DNA of 48,234 nucleotides from Atkinsonella hypoxylon (Eukaryota; Ascomycota; Sordariomycetes; Hypocreales; Clavicipitaceae): assembly GCA_000729835.1 (NCBI GenBank), contig JFHB01000226.1, positions 1-48,234 of the forward strand, read 5' to 3'. This document shows positions 32,961-43,073 of the stretch, in pieces. Position numbers and translations under genes: made by a program. Numbering within the stretch: position 1 is the first letter of the stretch; each line of letters starts with the position of its first letter. The notes beneath the pieces were generated by a model. That model had not been told where the DNA came from. It saw only the letters and a program-made list of their open reading frames with translations, and did not search any database.

Positions 32961-34011
32961 AACTAGTTATTTATTTTCCCCTTCGAGCCAGACCAGAGCA
33001 TCTGGATCTGGAATAACCGCCAAGCCAACCCCTCCCGTTGCCCGCGAGGCCGTAACAGGTCGACAGGTGGATTCAATCGTCACGATTCCACCGGCCACAT
33101 ACAAAATCGTACGACGAGGCTGCACTAGCAAAGTTATCTGCATCGCTGGCATCTGTCTGAATGCGATGGCTGGTGCCACCCGTGATCAATTACTGGCACG
33201 CCACACGCCATCACCATCACCATCAGATCCAAAAATCGGCCCGTATATCTACATATATGCATCCGCAGCCGTATCCGCATCCGGCGGACCTTCAATACAC
33301 TTATTTTTGGATCCGCTCCGTTTGCTGCCGTGAGATACTTACTTACTTTACGAATGGAAAAGCAAAAGGACTTGTCTTGATATCTGACACTATGATCCCC
33401 CCCCTTCCTTTTCTTCTCCAAGAGAAACACGAGAAACGGTGGAGGACTCTGTCGCAGACAGCACCACCTGAGACGGCGTGAGGGAGTATGGCGGAGCTGT
33501 TTTTTTATTTTTGTTCATTTTTGTTTATTCTTGTTGTCAAGCCTTGCGTGGTCGTCCCGGAGTTATCACGCACTTGCACCGACCCATGGCGACGCATCCC
33601 GATTAAGTTTTCATCCTGTTTATCTCGTGTTGCTTCTCGCGCCGGCTTGGGGACCATCACCCGTCAAACTCAATTGACCCCCAAACCGCGCATTCGCACA
33701 ATTTCGTATCAAGGGCTCGAACAGCGCGGCCAGAGACGTGATCGCGGGGCTGAGCTTTGTTCAACGCTGACGCGTGCTATCCTTTGTTGGTCATGAGGAT
33801 GGAACGGTAACCGAGTACGGGATAAGCTGTGCGCTCGAAACCATGCGCTGCGATGGTGTCGTGCTGCAACGCCGGAAGTGGTGGTGGCATGGACTGTAAT
33901 TGGCAGCATGCAATGATGATGCCATTCCGACACGCAATGCGAAGCAACCCGTGCCGTTCTGTGCCATTTTCTTTTTGGTTTCCTTTTCTTTTCCTTGCTC
34001 TCTTCGCTTCC

Positions 34012-34035
34012 TTTTTTTTTTTTTTTTTTTTTTTT
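34012..34035. repeat. Poly-T tract
   Basis: A run of about 24 T followed by CTTCTTCTTCTT, a low-complexity pyrimidine tract in the intergenic region. Confidence 0.9.
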
Positions 34036-34165
34036 CTTCTTCTTCTTAGGATGCTGTACTCGGGCGAACAGAATGATGACACCCTCGACCACTGCGACAT
34101 GAAGGAAAAGTCCTGGCCCGTTACATGCGCCAAGGGTGAATGCGCACGGGAGTACAGAAAAAATG

Positions 34166-34197
34166 GCATTTGCATTTGCATTTGCATTTGCATTTGC
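34166..34197. repeat. GCATTT hexanucleotide repeat, about five units
   Basis: Five tandem GCATTT units in non-coding sequence. Confidence 0.92.
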
Positions 34198-34575
34198 GAT
34201 TTTGTGCAGCCATGCCCTCCGCACGGTAACACCGTCTGTCGTATTTCTGGGCCACGAGACTTAATCGCGACCAGGCTGCCTCAGCTCGCAGAACCATGTT
34301 GTGACTGGTGCTGTCTATATTCAAACAAAGCCCTTCGTAAGTCCCTCAAACACATGCAGGGCCTGGGCCTGGGCCTTCAGCCAAGTGGTCGGAGAAAGCG
34401 AGCTCAGGTCCCAACGAACAGGATGTGATCTGATCTGTTGCCTGCGGCGGGGTGACGGGACCGAGATGCAGGGGCGGACCAGTGAGGGACCAGTGAAGGA
34501 CCAGTGGGGAGGCGAGGCGAGAGGCGAGGCTGGAGAAACCGTCTTTTAGCCCGTGTCTGCACCAGACTACGGAGT

Positions 34576-34606
34576 AGACTAGACACTATTAATTAGTGTC
34601 TGGTCT
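34576..34606. repeat. Short hairpin-forming inverted repeat
   Basis: Arms AGACTAGACACTA (34576-34588) and TAGTGTCTGGTCT (34594-34606) with a 5-nt loop pair along all 13 positions if one G-U pair is allowed in RNA. It overlaps the end of a TACGGAGTAG motif at 34568-34577. Confidence 0.6.
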
Positions 34607-35674
34607 GGTCTCACCTGCTGGTCTCATACCACCCGATTCGGCACCTTCTAGAGTTTAAAAGGCCCCGGGGGGCAGGGGGGGCAGGGGTGGCACGCCAGCC
34701 GCTGCGCCTTTTGGTCCCCCCCCCCTGGCAACCTGTGCATGCCAGTCCTAGGCGTCCCATCCACGGGCTCAGCCCCGCCCAGAACTGCAGCACGCTTAGC
34801 CCCTCAGCCCCTAGCCACGGCCCACAGCCCTGCACCTATTGATAGCTCGAGTACTCGGCACGGTACCTGCCACCTGGCTGCCAGAGCCGAGCAGTCCGGC
34901 TCCCCGTTCGTGCCCGTCATGCCCGCTACCGCTAGCCCCAGGGCCCCATAACCCCCCCACACCCACCTATGGCATTACCCCCACCACGCCATGCCCGTCA
35001 TCAGATGGCATTGATTGCATCATGCGCCAGCAATCCTTCAAGTCTTGAGATAAGAGATGACAAGGGGCCCTAATTAATAACACCTAAAACAGGGCCGCGC
35101 TCTCTCGGTACTATGGCCGTCAATTCAAAATCCTGCATTAAGCCGTCTGGTTCATTCAGTCCTAGTCTTTCCCTTCGTCCCAACCCGACTATTTCACTTA
35201 ACTGCTCGTCCCATCCGTTACGGCCACGGCTCATCCCAGGAATGAAACAAAGGAAAAAAAAAAAAAGTTCATGTGTCCCTTCTCTGCCCTCCTCTTCCCT
35301 GAATCCCTCAATCCTGAGCCCGGGCCCGCGCTCCCGTCAGATGCACAAGGCTCATCTTGGAAGGAGACAGTTGCATCCTCTTGTCTGACTGACACTCGAG
35401 AGAATCCCTCGTTGTGACTCTTGCTTGACTCTGCTTTGCTTGCGTCGTCGCGCGACTCTTCGTGCTGCATTGAGTCTGCAGTCCAGGTCTTGTCCTCTCG
35501 AAGCACCGTCAACACCCGCTTTACGACCAGTTGAATCCAATTGCTTCGTTATACCACCCAACCCACTCCCGGCGCAGGCGCAGTCGCCACCTGGTAAAAC
35601 GCGCATCTGAGCAAAATATCCGCGAGCCCGGGCGAAACAACTTGCTGCTTGGGTCCCAACCTAGCTTGTCCAAC

Positions 35675-37918
35675 ATGTTGAGCTTGCAGAACGTGCTGGG
35701 CGAGACTCGCACTGGTGGACGATCGAGATTCTCAAAAGCTCTGCCGTCCATCCCCATCACCACCAGTGACAACGACCTGCCTCTTCCTCCCGTCCCCAAA
35801 GACTTACCAGAGCTTCAGCTTCCTGCCTTGCCCGAGTTTCTTCCTCTCCCTGCCCAATCTCAAGCCGATGATGGCACCAAAAGTATAAAGGCCATAGCCA
35901 GAAAACCTGTTGGTTCGTCAGCACCGAAACGCAGCACGCCTCATCCAGATCTTGCCAGTGCGAACTCGCCGCCGTCGATCGATTTGTCACTCAAACCAAT
36001 GACGATATTAGGGGGGCCTGTCGGCGGCAGCGCCCTCCAAACTCCTTCACAGCCTACCTTGATTGTCCCTCCCGAGCCGTCTCCTACAGACTCATTATCC
36101 AGTCTGCTGTCTGCATATTCACGCGAGCCCGATGCCCCCATGTCTGAAAATACTTGCACCACGGCGAACACAAGCAACAACAATTCTTCTAAATCCGAAA
36201 ACCTTTCGCCTACAGCCAGGCGGAACCCCCTTCTTGGCGGAAGCTTCCTTCCTCGGGTACAATCTTTGACAGCAAGAAGTACTAGCCATCAGTTGAGCTC
36301 GAAAGATGGAAGTCGCCCCGCGCCACCTCCCAAGGACGAACAGCCTGACAAGCCCAATTCACAACCCAAGCCTCTGCCCTTTGCTCCTGCAGCCGAGCAA
36401 ACCTCATCCTCACGACCCGAAATTTGGAAACGCCGTCCACCGACCGCTGAGAGAAACAAACAACTACCAGACCTCAAGTTGAATTACTCTTATGGTTGCA
36501 CTACCTCCGCCTCCTCCATCCAAACCGCTGTCATCGGGGCATCCTTCGACACTAGCACCGACTTAAAGACTGCAGCAGAGAAACCTAATCAGGGGCGTCC
36601 TCCACAGCCGCCTGTCACCGGCCTGCCGGGACGCGACATTCAACCAGTAGCCAAAGATCAGTCTCAGGCTGATGACAAGACCACTCCGATGGGTAGTGCT
36701 GGTTCGAAAGTGAGCCGTCTGAAGGAAAAGTTGGATTTGGGGAGGCAAGAAGGTTCAAAGGCGTCAGTGACGAAGATTTTTCCGGTGCGAATTCACAGCA
36801 AGCGACCTCCCACACCTGAATACACAAAAGGAGATGTCGCTCCTCCGCCTTCGCTGGCCGATAATGTGGCCAAGCCAGCTTCGCCCATCTCGGCCTCAGC
36901 GTCGCCAAAAGAAGGTCTCAAGGTCGTGGATGCATCGAGCAATCTGCCGCTGAAACCACAGAGTGTGGACAAGCCAGCTCCGTCTGTCTCGGTCTCAGCA
37001 TCCCTAAAAGAAGAGCACACGGTCGTGGACGCACCGAGCAATCTGCCGCTGGAACTACAAAGTGTGGCCAAGCCAGCTTCGCCTGTCTCGGCCTCAGCGT
37101 CGCCAAAAGAAGGTCCCAAGGTCGTGGACGCACCGAGCAATCTGCCCCAGAAACCCCAGAAACCAGAAATCAAACCTGAAGCGTCATTTGGCCCCACGCG
37201 GATCAATCCGTCTCTTCAACCCAGGCTACCTGCTTCGGCTCCGAACCTTCGCTTGGCCACGAGCCTACAGGACATGCGACGGGGTGGTCCATTTCTTCCT
37301 GCCCAAGAAGTTTCTCCTGCCACGAGACGGCTGGTTTTGTCCCCAAATGAGAGAAGCAGTGCATCGAACGACCCGGCATCGAAAGGCAGTTCACCATCTC
37401 GACCTCACGGCTTAGGTATTGTGGCTACTTCCCCTCGGCTCCCTGGCACAGCCTCTAGCTCATCTGATCCACGAATGGTATATTCAGAAACTCAGGGACC
37501 AATGTATCGTGGTCGTGATGGAACATTGTATGCAGAAATGAAGGTCAATGAGAATCCAGATCCCAGGGCAGCATACTTCCCAACTCAAACGGACAAGCTT
37601 ATCGAAGCCGGGACTGTCATTGCCTCTCAGCCACTGAGTCAATCCCACTTCAACTGCTTTCAGAGTCATCGAACCATGAATCGCCAATCAAATCGGAATT
37701 ACCCACTCACTTGTCAGACGTGTGCCAGGGCCGACATGGAGGACCGCTGGGTCTGCACTTTCTGTCATCTGCGAATTTGCGAAACCTGTATGCGAGCGCT
37801 CAACAAGCACCAGAGAGTTCTGCAAAGCCTTGTAGATCAGTTGGGCACGAACACTCCTTCGAATCCGTCATCCACCTCACGACCAGGATCTGTCTTTGGG
37901 CTAGATATATTATTCTGA
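35675..37918 (+). CDS. Pro/Ser-rich disordered protein with three 33-residue repeats and a C-terminal zinc-finger-like module
   Basis: From the first ATG the protein has 747 residues, starting MLSLQNVLGETRTGG. The frame stays open 48 codons upstream (from TTG 35531) with protein-like sequence (KRASEQNIREPGRN) but no ATG, so a short upstream exon may exist. Most of the chain is Pro/Ser/Lys-rich and probably disordered. At 36866-37162 three tandem 33-residue units carry KPASP-SASASPKE and VVDA-SNLP. Near the end a Cys-rich module (680-712) has CQTC, CTFC and CETC pairs followed by NKHQ, likely a small zinc-binding domain. It then ends in a short tail. I do not recognise a characterised family; a cytoskeletal or polarity scaffold is possible but not shown. 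Confidence 0.75.
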   Translation: MLSLQNVLGETRTGGRSRFSKALPSIPITTSDNDLPLPPVPKDLPELQLPALPEFLPLPAQSQADDGTKSIKAIARKPVGSSAPKRSTPHPDLASANSPPSIDLSLKPMTILGGPVGGSALQTPSQPTLIVPPEPSPTDSLSSLLSAYSREPDAPMSENTCTTANTSNNNSSKSENLSPTARRNPLLGGSFLPRVQSLTARSTSHQLSSKDGSRPAPPPKDEQPDKPNSQPKPLPFAPAAEQTSSSRPEIWKRRPPTAERNKQLPDLKLNYSYGCTTSASSIQTAVIGASFDTSTDLKTAAEKPNQGRPPQPPVTGLPGRDIQPVAKDQSQADDKTTPMGSAGSKVSRLKEKLDLGRQEGSKASVTKIFPVRIHSKRPPTPEYTKGDVAPPPSLADNVAKPASPISASASPKEGLKVVDASSNLPLKPQSVDKPAPSVSVSASLKEEHTVVDAPSNLPLELQSVAKPASPVSASASPKEGPKVVDAPSNLPQKPQKPEIKPEASFGPTRINPSLQPRLPASAPNLRLATSLQDMRRGGPFLPAQEVSPATRRLVLSPNERSSASNDPASKGSSPSRPHGLGIVATSPRLPGTASSSSDPRMVYSETQGPMYRGRDGTLYAEMKVNENPDPRAAYFPTQTDKLIEAGTVIASQPLSQSHFNCFQSHRTMNRQSNRNYPLTCQTCARADMEDRWVCTFCHLRICETCMRALNKHQRVLQSLVDQLGTNTPSNPSSTSRPGSVFGLDILF
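36866..37162 (+). repeat. Three tandem 99-bp coding repeats
   Basis: The units begin at 36866, 36965 and 37064, each 99 bp (33 codons), starting GTGG(C/A)CAAGCCAGCT. Units 1 and 3 resemble each other more than unit 2 (KPASP versus KPAPS, SPKEG versus SLKEE), suggesting gene conversion or stepwise duplication. Confidence 0.93.
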
Positions 37919-38890
37919 TCAGCGAACCTCTGGGCATATTTTCTTGTCTGTGAATTAATCAACTTTGCTTTCTTTCATACCCCGTTCATTTTTTGTAAGC
38001 TTTATCTTTTTCTTCTTTGGCCTCTGCAGAATCTCAAGGCCTCTAGCGATGGAAGCCATGGCGGTATAGCGACATGGAATACTTGTATGAGTTATGTAAT
38101 TATGATGTGTAGAGACGGGTACATAACGACGAACGTGGATACAGGCAGGAAGCATATAACGGTTTTGGTCTAGAGACTAGGGATATACCCATCGCTACAC
38201 GGCCAGCAGAAGTCTATGGTCGGATCTCAATTTTTCTTCCTTATCTGACTTGGCTGGTCCTACATCCGCAGCAAGAACATGCAGGCGAACAAGGACACTA
38301 GCGCAAGCATCCACATATTGGAATTACGTGTTTACGTTGATTAGCTTATCGATTGGTCCCGTCGTACGGGCGCTGGAATCCAGGCCAAATGCTACATAGC
38401 GCCTCCACGGTACAGTACTTGGACTGTATCCCTGGAATCAATTAGTCGCTTGTCAGTTAGAGCTATAATGTCAAACCACCTTTATCCGAGAGAACCTCGG
38501 GCGTGTTGTCATACTGTTGGCTGGAAGAGTATTGCCGGAGCTTCCTGTCGATCCGTTTCTACCTAGGTCAAAGATTGATGTTACACACGGTCCAGAAACC
38601 AATGTCAACACATGTATATAACTATTCGTACTCTCCATAGCGAGCGAGCTATTGACTAATCATTCGATATATATGGGAAATAGAGAGAACGACTGAATGA
38701 TGATGTCGGCATCACAATGTCCGTGCACCGAACCGACATGCAGAGACAAGGGCCGTGGTGTATGTGGGTCCGCTGACTGCAGGTGAGCGTCACCGTCTCC
38801 AACCCTAACTACATCTATGCCTCCAAAAATCCTCGAGGTCACCACTCCGATATAAGTTCATGGCCAGCCAGGCTTCCCGCGAGGACAGCT
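37919..38890. other. Intergenic region
   Basis: Holds the 3' end of the preceding gene and the upstream region of the gene at 38891, with an ACCTAGGT palindrome at 38561-38568. No additional gene is seen. Confidence 0.45.
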
Positions 38891-40213
38891 ATGTCGTCCT
38901 CTCTTCAACGGACGCGCTCTCTGCGCAAGCCTGCAAAACCACTCCTACCGGAACCAACGGCCTCGACGACGGGTTCGTCTCGCAGCGGATCTCCCAGCCG
39001 CCTGCCCGTCAAGCCCTCCACACGCCCGACGTCGGTGTGCGCCCCATCATCAACCACGTCCGGCACCATCTCACGCAGCATACGGCCTACTTCCGTAGTT
39101 CTCGGCCAACCGACGTCTCTATCGAAGAAACAGGTCACAGCCCAGGAGCCCGTCACGAAGGAGAGGCGCTACCCGCCACTCACCACCACCAACAGACCAA
39201 CCACGACCCGACCACGTCCTATCTCCGCAGGAGGCACGACCGCACCACCCGCCCGCGTGCCATCAACGCACACTCGCGCTAAAAGCATAGTGACAGCCGC
39301 TCCATCACTTCGACCGCTATCTCGCGACCAGGCTTCGAAGCCCGTCCGCCCGCGGAGCGCCTCGGCGGACAAGTCTCTGACACCACCCCCGGCGAAACCA
39401 CGCCTCCGCCCAGCCTTCTCAGCACTCCAGCAGCACTACTCCCCTACAAAGGGTTGGGCTCCCAAACCACTCACATCGGCCATCCTCGCGCCACCCTCGC
39501 CCTCTAAACTCCCCGCCAACGTCGCCGCCTCGGCCGAGACAAGTAGGCTGCAAGCCGAGCTCCTCCAACTGCACCTCCTCCACCGAGATGCCCGTCCTAC
39601 CTACAACAAATGGCAATGTAGCACCAAAGAGACGCTAGGCGAGCGCTTCCACCAGATAAGTCAGGCTCATCAAAATGTCGCTGAGAAAGAAGCGTCTGCC
39701 GTGGAGGCGGACAACATCCTGGCCCTGCGACGCTGGGCTCAGGCGGGAAACATGGACGAGAGGATACAGATCCTAGATGAGGTCATGACGGACCTGTGGT
39801 CGTTGTCCGAGCCGGGGGGGCGGTATGCGAGGATCGTGCGCCGCTTTGAGGGGTACCTTGGTAGAGTGTGCGATGCGGAGGAGGCGAGGAGGAAAGGAGG
39901 GACGGACCACAATGTTTTGTTGGTGGGCGGGTTGGATGATGCCTGGAAGGAGGATGTTGGGAGGTTCATTCGGAGGCTGGAAGGGTGGAAGGGGAGGTTT
40001 GAAGGTATATGTGATTTTGAGGGGGAGGCGTCTAGTCTGGGGAGGATGCTCGAGGGGGGGAGGGAGATGATTGGGGATATGCTAGAGGAATTGTATCTCA
40101 TGGAGGAACTGGAGAGGAGGGCTGTTGAGAGGGAGGACCGGTGGGTTGAGACGATGAATTGTGAGGAGGATGGTGAGAGTGTTGGAGCGGGGGCTGTGTG
40201 GAGGACCTTGTGA
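38891..40213 (+). CDS. Uncharacterised protein: Ser/Pro/Thr-rich N-terminus, helical C-terminus
   Basis: The first good ATG gives 440 residues, starting MSSSLQRTRSLRKPAKP; the frame is open 36 codons upstream but from GTG. Residues 1 to about 215 are very rich in Ser, Thr, Pro and Arg and likely disordered. From about 216 onward the sequence is helical, with a likely coiled coil (RLQAELLQLHLLHRD, then ISQAHQNVAEKEAS) and a charged C-terminal helical region. This layout fits fungal cytoskeleton- or spindle-associated proteins, but I cannot name the family. The coding strand is C-rich in the first half and strongly G-rich from about 39780 to the stop, an unusual switch within one gene. There is no signal peptide or membrane segment. 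Confidence 0.75.
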   Translation: MSSSLQRTRSLRKPAKPLLPEPTASTTGSSRSGSPSRLPVKPSTRPTSVCAPSSTTSGTISRSIRPTSVVLGQPTSLSKKQVTAQEPVTKERRYPPLTTTNRPTTTRPRPISAGGTTAPPARVPSTHTRAKSIVTAAPSLRPLSRDQASKPVRPRSASADKSLTPPPAKPRLRPAFSALQQHYSPTKGWAPKPLTSAILAPPSPSKLPANVAASAETSRLQAELLQLHLLHRDARPTYNKWQCSTKETLGERFHQISQAHQNVAEKEASAVEADNILALRRWAQAGNMDERIQILDEVMTDLWSLSEPGGRYARIVRRFEGYLGRVCDAEEARRKGGTDHNVLLVGGLDDAWKEDVGRFIRRLEGWKGRFEGICDFEGEASSLGRMLEGGREMIGDMLEELYLMEELERRAVEREDRWVETMNCEEDGESVGAGAVWRTL

Positions 40214-41381
40214 GTTGAAGGTGTGGTTACCGCAAGGGCTTGTTGGTGATGATGATTGGCTTTACTGCGTGGTAGAGGTGCTTACGGTGGTCGAGCGACA
40301 TGTCTCAAGGCTGAGATGCGTACAGAGAGTGTATGCTTAGTCGGGGGCGGGCCATTTGACGGCTGCCAATACGTGTTGCCATTGGGAGAGACAATTGTAC
40401 TTGATAAATGACCGACCTAGGCTAGTTGGCGTGACGGTGGAACTACTGACATTAGACGAGGACGAAACGCGAGCTCTTTCCTGCCTGACATTAGTTTACT
40501 CAATGTGAACCCGACAGCTAATATAGGACGCAGCAACACCTTGTCTCGCAGCCCACGTATAAACTCTGTCCTAATGGGAAACCGCCTGGGTATTTATTGT
40601 CTAGGAATCTTGAAATGGCGCTGCTTGTGCCTAATCTGCTGCACAGTCAGTCGAGATTTGCAGTGCAAGGTAGTGGACGAGGAACGCGCGTGCAGTAGCA
40701 GACTTATAATAAGACTGCATCCTTGGGATTAGGCATGACATTCAGCTAGCCAGACAAGATTCACTGGTTGTCCGCTGGGAAGAGGAAACTAGCGCGAACT
40801 CATCAATAGCTTGGACAGTTAGCGGTCTTGAGGCAGTCTGTTTGTTCAGATCGCTGATCTCTGCCAACCTCTAGAGAGTGATGTTCCTCTTTAGCTTTCT
40901 TGTTCTTGTTCTTTAGTTAATACACACTATAGCTAGAGTCTCGACCTACGCGTAGTGGAATTGTGCACTGCTACATTACATAGTGGTATATTCCGTAGTG
41001 CTATAGAAATGCACGCTCTAGACTCTAGGTCTCTTACTTAGAAATTAATACTGTGTGATTAGCATATGCCATTCTGCCTACATCTACACGATACGAGCGG
41101 CGGCTAAACAGCCCGCACTTGAAGCCCGATCGGCAGAATGGGGAATTCGCATCTTATGATTGGTCCAGGCGTCTAGATATTGCCTAATTGGTACAAACTC
41201 CGTTGGTCTAAGACTAGCAATACGAGAATTGTTCTCGTATTCGCTTCTCGCGCCCTCACACTTTAATGGATTTAAGTAAATGCAGCTGCCGCTTCTATAG
41301 AAAGCAGAAATGTAGGCAGATCTTCATCGATGCCCAGCGACCACTGTTGTTAGCGCATAGTCATTCGCTTCTTTCTTCAAC
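40214..41381. other. Intergenic region upstream of the peroxidase, with LTR fragment
   Basis: Contains the solo LTR fragment at 40872-40975 and otherwise no supportable gene. The final 400 bp are the peroxidase upstream region. Confidence 0.45.
40872..40975 (+). mobile_element. Solo LTR fragment
   Basis: Homologous to 10230-10322 over about 95 bp, sharing GTGATGTTCCTC, GCTTTCTTGTTCTT, ATAGCTAGAGTCTCGACCTA and GGAATTGTGC, and ending in TACA. No internal element sequence is adjacent, so it is probably a solo or truncated LTR. It lies about 400 bp upstream of the peroxidase ATG. Confidence 0.68.
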
Positions 41382-43073
41382 ATGAGGCTCCTTGCCACGA
41401 CCGCCATTGCTCTGGCCCCCCTGGCCACGGCCTCGCAGCTCGTCTGGCCGTCAAAATGGGACGAGCTTGAAGATCTCTTGACCATGGCGGATGGATATGG
41501 GACGCGCAGCTTCTTGGATGGTTAGTACTTGCGAAAGCAAATGATCTTGCAAGCACATGTTTACGCCAGATACGAGTTGGGTTGCATGTCTGACCTTGGT
41601 GGTTCTGTAGAAGTCAGGACCTGTACCTTCGGTAATAATATCCAGGGCCGCCAGAATACAGCAGAATGGCTTCGAACAGCATTCCATGACGTGATCACGC
41701 ACGATGCAGCAGCCGGCACCGGGGGGATCGACGCTTCTATTTTCTGGGAGCTGTACCGGCTCGAGAACCCGGGCGTCGCCTTCAACGACACGCTTGGTTT
41801 CTTCAGCAACTTCCAAAACACGCGGGCATCCATATCGGATCTCGTGGCTCTGGGAGTTGTCGTCGCGACTGGCGCATGCAACGGGCCCAACATCCCGTTT
41901 CGGGCTGGTCGTATTGATGCGACCGGCCCCGGGCGTGCTGGCGTCCCGGAACCACACACGAATCTGGCGGACACGTTGGACGCCTTCAGAAAGGCCGGTT
42001 TCAACAATCAAGACATGGTGGCCATGGTGGCCTGCGGACACGTCATCGGCGGCGTGCACAGCGTTGACTTCCCAGACGTCACGGGGATACCTTCGGATCC
42101 CAACAACGACACCTCGGTGCACTTCCAGAGGGACGTGTCGCAATTTCACAATGGCGTTGTCACCGAGTTTCTGAGCGGCCAGTCCGTGAATCCCCTCGTT
42201 GTCGCGCACAACGACACTTTGAACTCCGACAAGCGCATCTTCAATTCGGATCGTGCCACGATGAACAAACTTGCCACTGCTTCGGGCTTCAGTTCCATGT
42301 GTGGTGATATCCTTACTCGCATGATTGACACCGTGCCGGAAAGCGTGAAACTGAGCGATGTCATCGAACCTTATGATGTCAAGCCTTATATAAAGGAATT
42401 GTCACTGGACTCTCAAGGCAATATCCAATTCGCGGGAGCCATCCGTATGGCAATCACACATGGTACCGGCAGGAACCCGGACGATCTTGCCGTCACACTG
42501 TTATATGTGGGTAGGAATGGCAAGCGCAAGATCGCTGTGCCTGCGAACCGGGCTATGTGGCAACAGGGTATTACATCAGGGATAGCAGACGAGCTGTTCG
42601 TCTCGTTTGAATTCAACACCACGATCCAGGGCAGCAACGGCATCAGCAAGTTCTGGGTACAGGAGACGGTGCCGTCGACCCAAGCCACCAAGATGCACGA
42701 CAATCAGAACACCGGTGGGTACAAGTTGGATGACACCGTTCTGTACCAGCTCCCCCAGTCTTGCTTCGAGATTGATTCGTCCGGCAACTCGCTCATGGTC
42801 GTCGACGCCATGGTTCGCGCCGATCGCGCCTCAGCCCCGTTGCGGTTGAAGGCCACCTATCCAGTGAGCCAGCAAGGCACCGCCATGGCCAAGTTGAAGA
42901 CGGTGGTGACTGATTTCAAGTCGACTGGGAAGAAGTTGAATGGATGGGTCGCTTATCAGGCCAGCACAAAGACACCGGGCCAAATTGGGAGCTTTGATAT
43001 TGCTCTGGGTGGTAGCAAGCCTGTTGCTGTTGAGTTCCTACAGGCCGGTGCTATGCCTAGAAACTGCTCTTAA
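41382..43073 (+). CDS. Secreted heme peroxidase, class II-type fungal peroxidase
   Basis: Exons 41382-41520 and 41611-43073, with a 90-bp intron (GTTAGT...CTGTAG), encode 533 residues. The N-terminus MRLLATTAIALAPLATAS is a typical secretion signal. The distal site is LRTAFHD (Arg68, His72, Asp73), followed by the calcium-loop-like GTGGIDAS, and the proximal heme ligand is His190 in ACGHVIGGVH. These are the expected residues of the plant/fungal peroxidase superfamily, so it should use hydrogen peroxide to oxidise extracellular substrates. Several N-glycosylation sequons (for example NDT) are present. The C-terminal ~200 residues form an extra region of unknown role, longer than in lignin or manganese peroxidases. 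No WSC domain is seen. The natural substrate is not evident. Confidence 0.9.

Larger units (their letters stand above)
31518..35674. other. Long intergenic region with low-complexity tracts and palindromes
   Basis: About 4.1 kb without a supportable gene. It contains the TBC gene 3' end, two ACCTAGGT palindromes (32783-32790; 32947-32960 as a 14-bp perfect palindrome), a poly-T tract (34012-34035), a GCATTT array (34166-34197), a hairpin with an adjacent TACGGAGTA motif (34568-34606), and a C-rich GC tract (34655-34990) with a CT-rich leader before the next gene. The longest open frames run through the poly-T and hexamer repeats and look artefactual. Confidence 0.45.

Noticed and set aside
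33829..34428. A 199-codon plus-strand open frame
   Set aside because: It reads through the poly-T tract and the GCATTT array, giving Phe and Cys-Ile runs, with no domain and no splice support.
41451..42209. A 252-codon antisense frame over the peroxidase
   Set aside because: It mirrors the peroxidase coding sequence and has no independent family signal.
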